A stretch of DNA of 64,000 bases, from assembly GCF_002850605.1 (NCBI RefSeq), contig NZ_NXGB01000003.1:62001-126000 (forward strand). The letters run 5' to 3'. Shown here one piece after another: positions 29,560 to 38,361 of the stretch (position 1 is its first letter; every line of letters starts with the position of its first letter). A program made the position numbers and the translations under genes. Under the pieces are notes generated by a model. The model was not told where the DNA came from, did not search any database, and was given only the letters and a program-made list of their open reading frames with translations. The DNA is from Pasteurella oralis (GTDB lineage Bacteria > Pseudomonadota > Gammaproteobacteria > Enterobacterales > Pasteurellaceae).

Positions 29560-29856
29560 ATGACAGAAAAAACAGTACAGCTTAATGACCTTCCGCAAGC
29601 AAAACTAAAAGATCTTTTAGCGTTTCCATGTACATTCACTTTTAAAGTTGTTGGGAGTAATCGTAACGATTTAGTGGATGATATTGTTGCTGTAGTGCAA
29701 AAATATGCTAAAGGTGATTATAATCCGCGTGAACAAGTAAGCAGTAAAGGTACCTATAATTCTGTTTCAATTGATATTGTGGCAGAAAATATTGAGCAAG
29801 TAGAAACCTTATATGAACAACTAGCCAACATTAATGGCGTAAGAATGGTGTTATAA
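29560..29856 (+). CDS. ybeD: YbeD/DUF493 family protein
   Basis: This is a 98-residue member of the UPF0250/DUF493 family, always found next to lipB in gamma-proteobacteria. It has an ACT-like regulatory fold by structure; its ligand is unknown. Recognisable segments are KDLLAFPCTFTFKVVG, YNPREQVSSKGTYNSVSIDI and the C-terminal INGVRMVL. A role in tuning lipoate metabolism is suggested only by the neighbours. lipB starts six bases after it. Confidence 0.93.
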   Translation: MTEKTVQLNDLPQAKLKDLLAFPCTFTFKVVGSNRNDLVDDIVAVVQKYAKGDYNPREQVSSKGTYNSVSIDIVAENIEQVETLYEQLANINGVRMVL

Positions 29857-29862
29857 CAGCGA

Positions 29863-30519
29863 ATGGTAAAACAAACAGAACTTATCGTTCGTCAATTAGG
29901 TGTACAGCACTACCAAGACATTTGGCATAACATGCAACGTTTTACTGATCAACGTGATGTACAAACACCCGATGAAATTTGGTTAGTACAACACTTGCCT
30001 GTGTTTACACAAGGGCAAGCAGGTAAAGCGGAACACCTTCTCCAACAAACGGCAATCCCTGTTGTACAATCCGATCGTGGTGGACAGATCACTTATCATG
30101 GACCGGGTCAGCAAGTCATGTACGTGCTAATTGATATTAAGCGCCAAAAGGCATTAGGTAATGAGCTGAATGTACGTCAATTAGTTACCGCACTTGAACA
30201 GACCGTGGTACAAACATTAGCAGATTATGGACTTAAAGCCTATGCCAAGCCTGATGCGCCAGGCGTTTATATTGATGAAAAGAAGATTTGCTCACTTGGT
30301 CTACGCATTCGTAAAGGATGCTCTTTTCATGGGTTAGCACTGAATATCAATATGGATTTGTCGCCTTTTCATTTCATTAATCCTTGTGGTTATGCGGGAT
30401 TAGAAATGTGTCAACTCGCTGATTTTATTCAGCCAGCTGAAGCAACTTGTGAGCAAGTTGCACCAAAATTAGTTGCACACTTTGCCCAATTATTAGGATA
30501 TAATGCAACAAAATTTTAA
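29863..30519 (+). CDS. lipB: Octanoyl-[ACP]:protein N-octanoyltransferase
   Basis: LipB moves octanoate from ACP to lipoyl domains of dehydrogenase complexes. The 218-residue protein has [18 protein letters not shown], the [10 protein letters not shown] segment with the active-site Lys, and the catalytic Cys175 in [10 protein letters not shown]. An uptake signal near 30188 is read as Thr-Ala-Leu. lipA follows 75 bases downstream, past another uptake signal. Confidence 0.97.
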   Translation: MVKQTELIVRQLGVQHYQDIWHNMQRFTDQRDVQTPDEIWLVQHLPVFTQGQAGKAEHLLQQTAIPVVQSDRGGQITYHGPGQQVMYVLIDIKRQKALGNELNVRQLVTALEQTVVQTLADYGLKAYAKPDAPGVYIDEKKICSLGLRIRKGCSFHGLALNINMDLSPFHFINPCGYAGLEMCQLADFIQPAEATCEQVAPKLVAHFAQLLGYNATKF

Positions 30520-30594
30520 CATCTCAACGAAATTTGAAATTTTGCGAAAACTGACCGCACTTTTCAGATAGCGTGATTGGAGTAAGGAAGTCAA

Positions 30595-31557
30595 ATGGGC
30601 ACACCTTTTAAAATGGAACGTGGCGTGAAATATCGTGATGCTGCTAAAACGTCCATTATCCCAGTAAAGAATATCGATCCTGATCAAGAGCTATTAAAAA
30701 AGCCTGAATGGATGAAAATTAAGCTGCCAGCGAATTCGGCAAAAATTAATAGTATTAAAAATGGCATGCGCCGCCATGGTTTGCATTCTGTATGTGAAGA
30801 AGCGTCTTGCCCAAATTTACATGAATGTTTTAATCATGGTACTGCGACTTTTATGATTTTAGGTGCGATTTGTACGCGCCGTTGTCCATTCTGTGATGTG
30901 GCACATGGTAAACCATTGCCCCCTGATCCAGAAGAACCACGTAAATTAGCGGAAACTATTCAAGATATGAAGTTGCGCTATGTTGTGATCACTTCAGTGG
31001 ATCGTGACGATTTGCCTGATCGTGGTGCAGGACATTTTGCAGAATGTGTTAAGGAAATCCGACAGCTTAATCCAGATATTAAAATAGAAATTTTAGTACC
31101 TGATTTCCGTGGACGAATTGAGCAGGCACTAGATAAGTTAAAAGATAATCCGCCTGATGTATTCAATCATAATTTAGAAAATGTACCACGTTTATATCGT
31201 GAAATTAGACCTGGCGCCGATTATGAATGGTCATTAAAGTTATTGCATGACTTTAAGGCAATGTTCCCCCATATTCCGACAAAATCAGGTTTGATGGTTG
31301 GGCTGGGTGAAACTAATGAAGAAATCTTAGAAGTGATGCAGGATCTGCGTAAAAATGGCGTGACGATGTTAACATTGGGGCAATACTTGCAACCAAGCCG
31401 CCATCATTTGCCTGTTGCGCGTTATGTACCACCAATAGAGTTTGATGAGTTTCGTGATAAAGCACAGGCTATGGGCTTTGAGCATGCAGCTTGTGGACCA
31501 TTTGTGCGCTCATCTTATCATGCCGATCTACAGGCTAAAGGTGAAATTGTGAAGTAA
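30595..31557 (+). CDS. lipA: Lipoyl synthase
   Basis: LipA is a radical-SAM enzyme that inserts two sulfurs into protein-bound octanoate. The 320 residues show both iron-sulfur motifs: the auxiliary cluster cysteines in [12 protein letters not shown] and the radical-SAM CTRRCPFC, plus the C-terminal RSSYHA whose Ser ligates the auxiliary cluster. A GGAGTAAGG ribosome region precedes ATG 30595. It ends the rsfS-to-lipA cluster, with a terminator 16 bases later. Confidence 0.97.
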   Translation: MGTPFKMERGVKYRDAAKTSIIPVKNIDPDQELLKKPEWMKIKLPANSAKINSIKNGMRRHGLHSVCEEASCPNLHECFNHGTATFMILGAICTRRCPFCDVAHGKPLPPDPEEPRKLAETIQDMKLRYVVITSVDRDDLPDRGAGHFAECVKEIRQLNPDIKIEILVPDFRGRIEQALDKLKDNPPDVFNHNLENVPRLYREIRPGADYEWSLKLLHDFKAMFPHIPTKSGLMVGLGETNEEILEVMQDLRKNGVTMLTLGQYLQPSRHHLPVARYVPPIEFDEFRDKAQAMGFEHAACGPFVRSSYHADLQAKGEIVK

Positions 31558-31572
31558 CTTATTAGGCTAGAA

Positions 31573-31604
31573 AAAATGGAAAGTATAAAAACTTTCCATT
31601 TTTC
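31573..31604. terminator. Terminator between convergent lipA and the DUF417 gene
   Basis: AAAATGGAAAGT and ACTTTCCATTTT pair around an ATAAAA loop, with A and T tracts on either side, so it can act in both directions. Confidence 0.8.
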
Positions 31605-31628
31605 ATTAGTAGTGATTTGCAAAAATTA

Positions 31629-32048
31629 CTAGATTGGATAAGCACGATTTAAATCATATTTAAATAGTACTAATGCCATGCCGATTAATAAAATATCTTT
31701 GAAAATAAAGCCATTAAAACCGAGTTGTGGCAATAAACTTACCGTGACAACAGCAGTAATAAAAACTAAAAAGCTACCTAGCAAACCGACTTTAGGTCGA
31801 CTAAAGCCCATTGCTAAACTCACATAAGCAATAGTCTCAACTACGCCTAGTAAATAGCTTGTATTATGAAAACCTAATAAGTCATACAAAAAATTTAACC
31901 AACTATTTGCGATAATTGGTTTCAGCCCCTCGACTTCGAATTCAAACCATTTCGTGTTACCAAAAACAAAAAACAGAATAATTACGGTCAGACGCAGCAC
32001 AACGATATCAATTTCTGACTGTTGAAATTTTTGACGCCATGTTTTCAT
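31629..32048 (-). CDS. DUF417 (YkgB/RclC-like) inner-membrane protein
   Basis: The 139-residue protein has four hydrophobic segments (for example IVVLRLTVIILFFVFG and LLGSFLVFITAVVTVSLLP) and the family segment TKWFEFEVEGLKPIIANSW. E. coli YkgB (RclC) of this family belongs to the reactive-chlorine response, but no rclA or rclR gene is nearby here, so that role cannot be carried over. I start at ATG 32048 (MKTWRQKF) because GAGGAAAGC precedes it. It is shorter than E. coli YkgB, mostly at the termini, with no sign of a frameshift. Confidence 0.75.
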   Translation of the reverse strand: MKTWRQKFQQSEIDIVVLRLTVIILFFVFGNTKWFEFEVEGLKPIIANSWLNFLYDLLGFHNTSYLLGVVETIAYVSLAMGFSRPKVGLLGSFLVFITAVVTVSLLPQLGFNGFIFKDILLIGMALVLFKYDLNRAYPI

Positions 32049-32154
32049 ATTGCTTTCCTCAATGATAATAGAATAAAACAGCAATAAGTTAGACGAAGCA
32101 ATGACATATCTCTTACAAAATTATTTCGAATTTAATGCTGAAACATTTTCGGCG

Positions 32155-32191
32155 TAAATAAAAATACCTGTATCTATTTGAGTACAGGTAT
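32155..32191 (-). terminator. Terminator of the talA operon
   Basis: Read on the minus strand, arms ATACCTGTA and TACAGGTAT (plus coordinates 32164-32172 and 32183-32191) enclose 10 bases and are followed by TTTTTATTT. It lies about 105 bases after talA. The same place has an 11-base direct repeat GTATCTATTTG at 32170 and 32188. Confidence 0.6.
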
Positions 32192-32295
32192 CTATTTGTT
32201 TAAGTCCTTGGTAGGAAATTATTCTTTTCCTTTATCATTCACAATTTCACGGTATTTAGGACTATATTACCTAATGAAATGTTTATGATGACGGG

Positions 32296-33249
32296 TTAAA
32301 ATTTTGCTAACAACATGGCTTCTAATTTTTCTTGGTCAGCAGCAAATTTACGGATTCCATCAGCCAATTTTTCCACTGCCATCGCATCACTATTGTGCTG
32401 CCAGTAGAATTCCGCTTCAGTTAATGGCGTTGGTTTGGCTTTCACCTCACCAGTGTAGCTTAATTTACGCACCAATGGACTGGTATTTTCTTGTAATTCT
32501 TTTAACAATGCTGGCGCAATAGTTAAACGGTCGCAACCTGCTAACTCTGTAATTTCACCTACATTACGGAAACTCGCACCCATCACGATAGTATTATAAC
32601 CATGTTGTTTATAGTAATTGTAAATTTTCGTCACGGAAATCACACCCGGATCTTCCGCTGGCGCATAATCTTTTTTATCACCGTTCGCTTTATACCAATC
32701 TAGAATACGACCCACGAAAGGCGAAATTAAATACACTCCTGCTTCAGCACAAGCACGTGCCTGAGCTTCAGAGAATAACAGCGTTAAGTTACAGTTAATT
32801 CCTTGTTTTTCAAGCGCTTCTGCTGCACGGATACCTTGCCAAGTGGAGGCGATTTTGATCAGGATACGCTCATTGGCAATCCCTGCTTCGTTATAAAGTG
32901 CGATTAATTTTTTCGCTTTTTCAATTGTGGCGTCGGTATCATAAGAAAGGCGTGCGTCCACTTCAGTTGAAATGCGTCCCGGTACAATTTTTAAGATTTC
33001 TAAACCAATATTCACGGCTAATTTATCTTCTGCATCGATTAATTGTTGTTCTGGGCAGTCACTTTTTGCTTTTGCATAGGCAATCGCTTCATCAATTAAA
33101 GGGGCATATTGTGGCAGTGCGGAAGCACTTAAAATTAAAGATGGATTAGTTGTGGCATCTTCTGGTTGATATGTTTTGATTGCTTCGATATCACCAGTAT
33201 CGGCAACAACAACCGTCATATTACGTAGAGAATCAAGTTGTGTGGTCAT
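32296..33249 (-). CDS. tal: Transaldolase
   Basis: Transaldolase moves a dihydroxyacetone unit between sedoheptulose 7-phosphate and glyceraldehyde 3-phosphate, giving erythrose 4-phosphate and fructose 6-phosphate, and the reverse. The 317-residue protein aligns with E. coli Tal[11 protein letters not shown] near residue 31 and the Schiff-base Lys132 in [13 protein letters not shown] 33249 follows GAGGAAAAC; an ATG at 33261 overlaps that ribosome site. It lies 33 bases after the TPI-EIIB gene with no terminator between, so it probably belongs to the catabolic operon, where it could consume erythrose 4-phosphate. Whether it is the cell's only transaldolase cannot be told. Confidence 0.95.
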   Translation of the reverse strand: MTTQLDSLRNMTVVVADTGDIEAIKTYQPEDATTNPSLILSASALPQYAPLIDEAIAYAKAKSDCPEQQLIDAEDKLAVNIGLEILKIVPGRISTEVDARLSYDTDATIEKAKKLIALYNEAGIANERILIKIASTWQGIRAAEALEKQGINCNLTLLFSEAQARACAEAGVYLISPFVGRILDWYKANGDKKDYAPAEDPGVISVTKIYNYYKQHGYNTIVMGASFRNVGEITELAGCDRLTIAPALLKELQENTSPLVRKLSYTGEVKAKPTPLTEAEFYWQHNSDAMAVEKLADGIRKFAADQEKLEAMLLAKF

Positions 33250-33282
33250 AGTTTTCCTCATTTAATAAGTATAGATTAGATG

Positions 33283-34332
33283 CTAGAGTAGTCTTTTCAT
33301 TTCACAATAAATGTTTTCTACTGATTTAGGTCCAACAATGATTTGGTATTGATTTGCGATGGAAAATAATCCATTTACGCCATTTATTTTTTCAATAGCA
33401 GGTTTATTTATATGACTTTCATTATTAATGATGACATGTATGCGGCTAGCACAATGGCTTAGTGCACTGATATTTGTGGAACCACCGAGTTGTTTTATTA
33501 ATTGGCTCGCAATATCCGTAAATGCGTTGCTAATGTTTTTATTTGATAAGGTGTTTAATGCGCTGTTGATTAATAGGTGGAAATTTTGGGCATCCCAAGC
33601 ACTACGTCCCACAAATAATCCATCAATATTAGGTTGAATGATTAACTCCTTAGTATTTTCTAAATTAACACTGCCACCATATAAAACAGGTATTTTTTGA
33701 CTTGCTTCACCAAACAGCTCAAACAGGCATTGCTTAATGACACCATGTTTCTCATTTGCATATTCTGATGTAGCAGGTATGCCGTTTTCACCGATTGCCC
33801 AAACTGGTTCATAAGCAATCCATAAATTTTCTAAAGCTTTACTCGGCACAGATTGTAAACCAACTTTTAATTGTGTTCTCAGCACTTCATTGGCGGTGTC
33901 AGTGTTTTTTTGCGCTAGAGTTTCTCCAATACATAACAATGTCTTAAAACCATGCTTTAACGCTGCGACGACTTTCTCATTTTCTTCCTGATCCGTTTCA
34001 TTAAAAATGTGGCGTCGCTCAGAATGTCCAATCATGACTAATTGAACACCTAGCTCCTTTAACATTATTGGGGAAATTTCGCCTGTAAATTGCCCTTTAT
34101 CATGAGGATTCATATTTTGAGCACCAATCATAATTTTATGCTTGTCCGAATGATTGGCGACAGTCATGACAGCATCTTTTAATGCAACATAAGATGGGAT
34201 AACAAATAACTCAATAGCATATTCTGATTCAAGTTGCTGTCTGACTTGAGATAGTTGTGATAAATAGTCAATCGTATCGTTATTACCTTTATACATTTTT
34301 AAATTAGTGCCAAAATAAATTTTTTTAGACAT
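33283..34332 (-). CDS. Triosephosphate isomerase-like enzyme fused to a PTS EIIB-like domain
   Basis: Residues 1 to about 258 are a triosephosphate-isomerase barrel with the catalytic Asn10-Lys12 (TNLKM), His103 (GHSERR) and Glu175 (AYEPVWAIG). The flexible loop reads GENGIPA instead of the GTGK of ordinary TpiA, a variant I associate with EryH/LerI-type L-erythrulose-1-phosphate isomerases. After a short linker, residues about 272-349 look like a glucose-type PTS EIIB domain: LIKQLGGSTNI, then Cys294 in SHCASRIHV (family C-x-T-R-L-R-V), and QIIVGPKSVENIY. No stop or frame change separates the two parts, and the ribosome context is normal. No other PTS protein is encoded nearby. The domain calls are strong; the substrate is inference. 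Confidence 0.85.
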   Translation of the reverse strand: MSKKIYFGTNLKMYKGNNDTIDYLSQLSQVRQQLESEYAIELFVIPSYVALKDAVMTVANHSDKHKIMIGAQNMNPHDKGQFTGEISPIMLKELGVQLVMIGHSERRHIFNETDQEENEKVVAALKHGFKTLLCIGETLAQKNTDTANEVLRTQLKVGLQSVPSKALENLWIAYEPVWAIGENGIPATSEYANEKHGVIKQCLFELFGEASQKIPVLYGGSVNLENTKELIIQPNIDGLFVGRSAWDAQNFHLLINSALNTLSNKNISNAFTDIASQLIKQLGGSTNISALSHCASRIHVIINNESHINKPAIEKINGVNGLFSIANQYQIIVGPKSVENIYCEMKRLL

Positions 34333-34343
34333 AATCTAACCCC

Positions 34344-35015
34344 TTAAAGATTTTTGACCAAAACTCGACAAGGCGCACCATCCGCATTTTCAATTGCTAT
34401 TGGTAACATTAACCCTTCTACACGTGTACTCGTAATTTTATTTGTATTACAAATATATTCTACTAAAGTCACACCTTTTAATAATAAATGTTGATGAGTA
34501 ACATGCTTCGATAAGGGTTTTTCTATCGTATTATGTAACCATGCTCGAATAGGGTAGTCTTGAGGGAAATCAAATGTGACTAACTTTAAGTTTTTTTCAG
34601 ATAAATACTTTGCGCCATCTTCTGTGATATAAGGCGATTTTCCCCAAAAATCAGTAGTATTATAATGATAATGGGTATCCCAACATGTTTTGAAAATAAT
34701 TCGCTCGACATTCTCTTTTGGCCAAATTGACTCTAATATTTCTGCTGTAATGGCAAAGTTATCTTGAATTTGTTCAGATAAATCTAATACATGAAATAAT
34801 CCAATATACACATCAGGCGAGATATCTAAAATATTGTAAGCATTTTGCTGAATATGACTAAGCGCGTCCATATGCGTAAAAGCATGACAAGAAACTTGTA
34901 ATTGTGTTGCCTCAAATAAATCGCCTGCATCGAAATTGCCTTTTTTCTCAATATGAGTTTGCCAACGAACATGGTTAGTACAAATTGGCATTGATAAATC
35001 TATCCAATTACTCAT
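34344..35015 (-). CDS. Cyclase-family (kynurenine formamidase-like) metal hydrolase
   Basis: The 223-residue protein begins MSNWIDLSMPI and contains HAFTHMDALSH (residues about 44-54), a form of the H-G-T-H-x-D-A-P-x-H metal motif of the cyclase/formamidase family (PF04199). The usual Gly of HGTH is Ala-Phe here. Family members hydrolyse amides or lactone-like rings. The tight spacing (10 bases from dctM, 11 to the isomerase) places it in the sugar-catabolism operon, where lactone opening is a reasonable guess, but nothing in the sequence fixes the substrate. Confidence 0.75.
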   Translation of the reverse strand: MSNWIDLSMPICTNHVRWQTHIEKKGNFDAGDLFEATQLQVSCHAFTHMDALSHIQQNAYNILDISPDVYIGLFHVLDLSEQIQDNFAITAEILESIWPKENVERIIFKTCWDTHYHYNTTDFWGKSPYITEDGAKYLSEKNLKLVTFDFPQDYPIRAWLHNTIEKPLSKHVTHQHLLLKGVTLVEYICNTNKITSTRVEGLMLPIAIENADGAPCRVLVKNL

Positions 35016-35025
35016 TATTTACTCC

Positions 35026-36318
35026 TTATTTAAATAATAAATCTGGTAGGAACGTACTAAATTCTGGGACCAGAATGAGTAGTACGAGTAAACCTAATAA
35101 TGATAATAAGAAGGGAATACTTTCTTTTAACACTTTAATCGGTTCACATTCTGCAATATTTGCCGATAGGAAGATTAAATAACCTACTGGCGGAGTGACT
35201 AAACCAATCATCAGATTTAAAATAATCACTAGACCAAAGTGAACTGGTGCAATACCAAATTGATTGACTATTGGCATGAAGACTGGAACAAGGATAGTTA
35301 ATGCGGCAGTTGGATCCATTATCATCCCGATGAAAAGCACAATAATATTAATTAATATCAACGCTTCTAATGGACTATCGCAGACAGAAGACACCCAGTT
35401 AGCAACTTGATGACTGATTTGCAGACGTGCTATCATCCAAGCAAAAATAGAAGATGCACCTACAATTAGCATAACAGTAATCGTACCTTTTAAAGAAGAA
35501 ATGAAAGCTTTTTTTAAGCGTTCAAGATTTAACTCTTTATAAACAAATGTACCAATTAAATAGGCATAAATAACAGAAACAGCTCCTGCTTCAGTTGCTG
35601 TGAAAATCCCTGAAATAATCCCATATAGGATAATAATTGGACAAAGTAATGCCCAAACTGCATCTTTGGCGCTCTCTTTGACTTCTTTAAGATTAAATTC
35701 AACTGCACTATTACCATAACCTTTTATTTTTGAAATAATGAAAGTGATTAATATCAATGTAAGCGCTATCATTAAGCCAGGAATAATACCTGACATAAAC
35801 ATTTTTCCAACGGAAACGCCAGCTCCTGCTAATGCTGCAAAAACAATCATAGGAACACTAGGTGGAATGATAGGCCCAATAATTGAGGCAGATTGAGTTA
35901 ATGCCGCTGAAAAAGGTGCTGGATAACCTCGTTTTTTCATTTCTGGGATGAGAGAGCTTCCAATTGCTGCTGTAGAGGCAACAGCTGAGCCACTAATAGA
36001 GCCAAAAAATAAGCTAGAAAAAATATTAATATAAGCCAATGATCCTTTCCAACGCCCAATAATTGAAGTGACAAAGCGAATAATGCGATTTGTTATTCCG
36101 CCAACACTCATTAATTCTCCAGCAAGGAAGAAAAAAGCAAGTGCTTGTAGTGCATTAGTGTCTAATCCTTGCATGACTTGTTGGGCAACAATAGTAACTG
36201 GAATATTAGGTAAAAAATAGAATAGCGTGACAATTGAAGCGAAAATAATACTATAAAATAAAGGTAAACCTAAAACAGTTAATAAAAACATTGTTCCTAA
36301 TAAAATGATGAATGACAT
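35026..36318 (-). CDS. dctM: TRAP transporter large permease, DctM type (system 1)
   Basis: DctM is the ion-coupled channel of tripartite periplasmic transporters. The 430-residue protein is nearly all hydrophobic, with the family segments LFFGSISGSAVASTAAIGSSLIPEMKKRGYP, IIGPIIPPSVPMI and FGLVIILNLMIGLVTPPVGYLIF. It overlaps dctQ by one base (TAATG). A second, diverged system lies about 9 kb away at 43.3-46.2 kb. Confidence 0.93.
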   Translation of the reverse strand: MSFIILLGTMFLLTVLGLPLFYSIIFASIVTLFYFLPNIPVTIVAQQVMQGLDTNALQALAFFFLAGELMSVGGITNRIIRFVTSIIGRWKGSLAYINIFSSLFFGSISGSAVASTAAIGSSLIPEMKKRGYPAPFSAALTQSASIIGPIIPPSVPMIVFAALAGAGVSVGKMFMSGIIPGLMIALTLILITFIISKIKGYGNSAVEFNLKEVKESAKDAVWALLCPIIILYGIISGIFTATEAGAVSVIYAYLIGTFVYKELNLERLKKAFISSLKGTITVMLIVGASSIFAWMIARLQISHQVANWVSSVCDSPLEALILINIIVLFIGMIMDPTAALTILVPVFMPIVNQFGIAPVHFGLVIILNLMIGLVTPPVGYLIFLSANIAECEPIKVLKESIPFLLSLLGLLVLLILVPEFSTFLPDLLFK

Positions 36319-36794
36319 TATAAATCCCTCACTTTTTTAGTTTGAATTAATGCGATTAAGGCTAATATAATTCTGATCGCTTCTAAAGATAGGCAAATGA
36401 TAAAGGGAACATAAACCCAAGAAATTGAAATTTTAAATGCAGAATAATAGCTATTAATATTCATTGTATAAAGTTTTATCCCACCTTTAATAAGTAAGAA
36501 AAGACAAACAAGCATAATACAATAGAGTAATGATGATAATATCCAGCCAAATTTAAACTTCTCAAAAATCATTATTCTAAGTAATGGAACTTGGATCTGG
36601 GTTGTAGTTAAAATTCCGAATATAATCATATAGGTATAACAAAATCGTAAGAACTCTTCAGCCCAAGGGAAGGAGATATTAATAACATAGCGAGTAATGA
36701 CTTGAGTAAAAGTCATTATGACAAGTATTGCAAAAAATATACATCCTAAAGAAAGAAAAGTATTATTGATAAATTTATTATAACGTTCAATCAT
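36318..36794 (-). CDS. dctQ: TRAP transporter small permease, DctQ type (system 1)
   Basis: DctQ is the small four-span subunit that assembles with DctM. I start at ATG 36794 (MIERYNKFINNTFLS), which has GAGGG upstream; an upstream non-ATG start would add 16 residues. The 158-residue product has four hydrophobic segments and the typical second-helix pattern RYVINISFPWAEEFLRFCYTY. Its base composition is clearly AT-rich compared with neighbouring core genes. Confidence 0.88.
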   Translation of the reverse strand: MIERYNKFINNTFLSLGCIFFAILVIMTFTQVITRYVINISFPWAEEFLRFCYTYMIIFGILTTTQIQVPLLRIMIFEKFKFGWILSSLLYCIMLVCLFLLIKGGIKLYTMNINSYYSAFKISISWVYVPFIICLSLEAIRIILALIALIQTKKVRDL

Positions 36795-36856
36795 AATTCC
36801 CTCTTGAATATTAAAATGGCTAGTGTTTAGTATATTAATCACTAGCCATTTATTTA

Positions 36857-37834
36857 TTACTTGGTTTCAACAGTTTTATTAATTAATTTATCACCAAATT
36901 TTTTAGCATAATCATTCCATGCTTTTTTCGCCCCTTCTTGGAAAGACGCCGTATCTGGTGAATATTCAATTTCCATACCTTGTTCTTTTAATTTGCCAAG
37001 ATATATTTTATTTTCTTCAATATTTAACGATTTTTCTAATTCAGCACCTTCTTTTGCCACTTGTAATAAAATTTGCTGTGTTTCTTTATCTAATGAATTA
37101 AAGGTATCTAAATTCATCGTCATCGGTGCAGCGGTATAAGCATGGTGTGTCAGAGAAAGATATTTTTGTACTTCTTGTAAATTATTATTGTAGATATGAT
37201 GTACTGGGTTTTCTTGACCGTCTATGACACCAGTTTTTAAAGAGAAATATACTTCATTAAATGGCATTGGTGTTGGGTTAACGCCCCATTCTTTAAACGC
37301 TGAGATATGCGCTGGATTAGGTGTGGTTCTTAATTTTAAGTGAGATAGGTCACTCACTGTTTTTATTGGGCGTTTATTATTTGTGATATCTCGAAATCCA
37401 ACTTCATAAAAAGCTAAACCTTTTAGTCCTACTTTTTCAAAAGAGGCGAGTAAATGTTCTCCTACTTCGCTTGTTAAAACTTTTTCAACATGCGCTTCAT
37501 CTCTGAATAAAAATGGTAGATCTAATAAATTTAATTCCTCATTGAAGGTGGTATAGTAAGGATTTCCGACCACAACAATATCAATTGTGCCCATACGAAC
37601 CCCATCAATTTGTGCGCCAGAGTTTCCTAATTCACTATTAGGATGTAATTTTATAGTAATACGACCATTTGATAATTCATGCGCTCTTTTTGCCATTAAT
37701 TCTGTTGCTTTTGTCACCGTATCACTTGGTGAGCCATAATGGCTGAGTGCAAATGTATAGTTACCTGCTGCTATAGACATGCTGGAAAATAAAGTTAATG
37801 CTATTGCAGAAGAAAGAAGATTACGTTTTTTCAT
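36857..37834 (-). CDS. dctP: TRAP transporter substrate-binding protein, DctP type (system 1)
   Basis: This periplasmic protein binds the substrate and hands it to DctQM. The 325 residues have a signal peptide (MKKRNLLSSAIALTLFSSMS then IAAG) and the DctP motifs LDLPFLFRDEAHV, LKLRTTPNPAHI with the ligand-clamping Arg, and GVIDGQENPVHHIY. TRAP binding proteins of this group usually bind carboxylate-bearing compounds, including sugar acids; the exact ligand is not readable. It lies 62 bases before dctQ and 50 after rpiB. Confidence 0.92.
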   Translation of the reverse strand: MKKRNLLSSAIALTLFSSMSIAAGNYTFALSHYGSPSDTVTKATELMAKRAHELSNGRITIKLHPNSELGNSGAQIDGVRMGTIDIVVVGNPYYTTFNEELNLLDLPFLFRDEAHVEKVLTSEVGEHLLASFEKVGLKGLAFYEVGFRDITNNKRPIKTVSDLSHLKLRTTPNPAHISAFKEWGVNPTPMPFNEVYFSLKTGVIDGQENPVHHIYNNNLQEVQKYLSLTHHAYTAAPMTMNLDTFNSLDKETQQILLQVAKEGAELEKSLNIEENKIYLGKLKEQGMEIEYSPDTASFQEGAKKAWNDYAKKFGDKLINKTVETK

Positions 37835-37884
37835 AAGTCACACCCTTTTAGTTGAGATAAAGACAGTTGTTAACATCCTAATAT

Positions 37885-38340
37885 CTATATAGATCTATGA
37901 TATTTAGAATCGATTTCATTAATTTGCGCGACTTTAGGCGCAGAGCCTCCTCCTGCAAAATCGCACGCTAACCATGTTTTTAATAAAAGCTTGGCTAATT
38001 CAACACCTATCACTCTTTCGCCAAAACAAATAATCTGTGCATCGTTACTTTTTCTTGCACGTTCTGCTGAAAAAACATCATGGCAAACAGCAGCACGAAT
38101 GCCAGGAATTTTATTGGCGGTAATACACATGCCTATGCCTGTACCACAAGTTAAGATTGCACGGTCGTATTGACCTTGTGCAACGGCAACTGCCACTTTC
38201 TCAGCAACATTTGGATACAATGTGGTATCACCCGCACCCGCACCAAAATCATCACATTCAATTCCTTGTGAATTTAAAAAATGAATTAATTCCATTTTTA
38301 AATTGTAAGCCGCATCGTCACAGCCAATGGCGATTTTCAT
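37885..38340 (-). CDS. RpiB/LacAB-family sugar-phosphate isomerase
   Basis: The 151-residue protein interconverts an aldose phosphate and a ketose phosphate. It has the family Asp pair (CDDAA, residues 7-11), Cys65 in TCGTGIG and GIRAAVCHDVFSAERARKSNDAQ. The position held by His99 in E. coli RpiB (HND) reads Ser-Asn-Asp here, and CHD replaces the CSE-like stretch. This fits the branch acting on four-carbon substrates (EryI/DerI, D-erythrulose 4-phosphate to D-erythrose 4-phosphate) better than ribose-5-phosphate isomerase B. The operon context with a TPI-like isomerase and a DhaKL-type kinase supports that view. Confidence 0.85.
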   Translation of the reverse strand: MKIAIGCDDAAYNLKMELIHFLNSQGIECDDFGAGAGDTTLYPNVAEKVAVAVAQGQYDRAILTCGTGIGMCITANKIPGIRAAVCHDVFSAERARKSNDAQIICFGERVIGVELAKLLLKTWLACDFAGGGSAPKVAQINEIDSKYHRSI

Positions 38341-38361
38341 GTTTAGCTCCTTATTAAGTTA

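Noticed and set aside
31629-32048. DUF417 gene as a truncated or frameshifted pseudogene
   Set aside because: It is shorter than E. coli YkgB, but the frame is intact, has a good ribosome site and contains complete membrane segments and family motifs.
32170-32198. Direct repeat GTATCTATTTG as an insertion footprint
   Set aside because: The two 11-base copies are 18 bases apart and overlap the terminator hairpin; no element lies between them.
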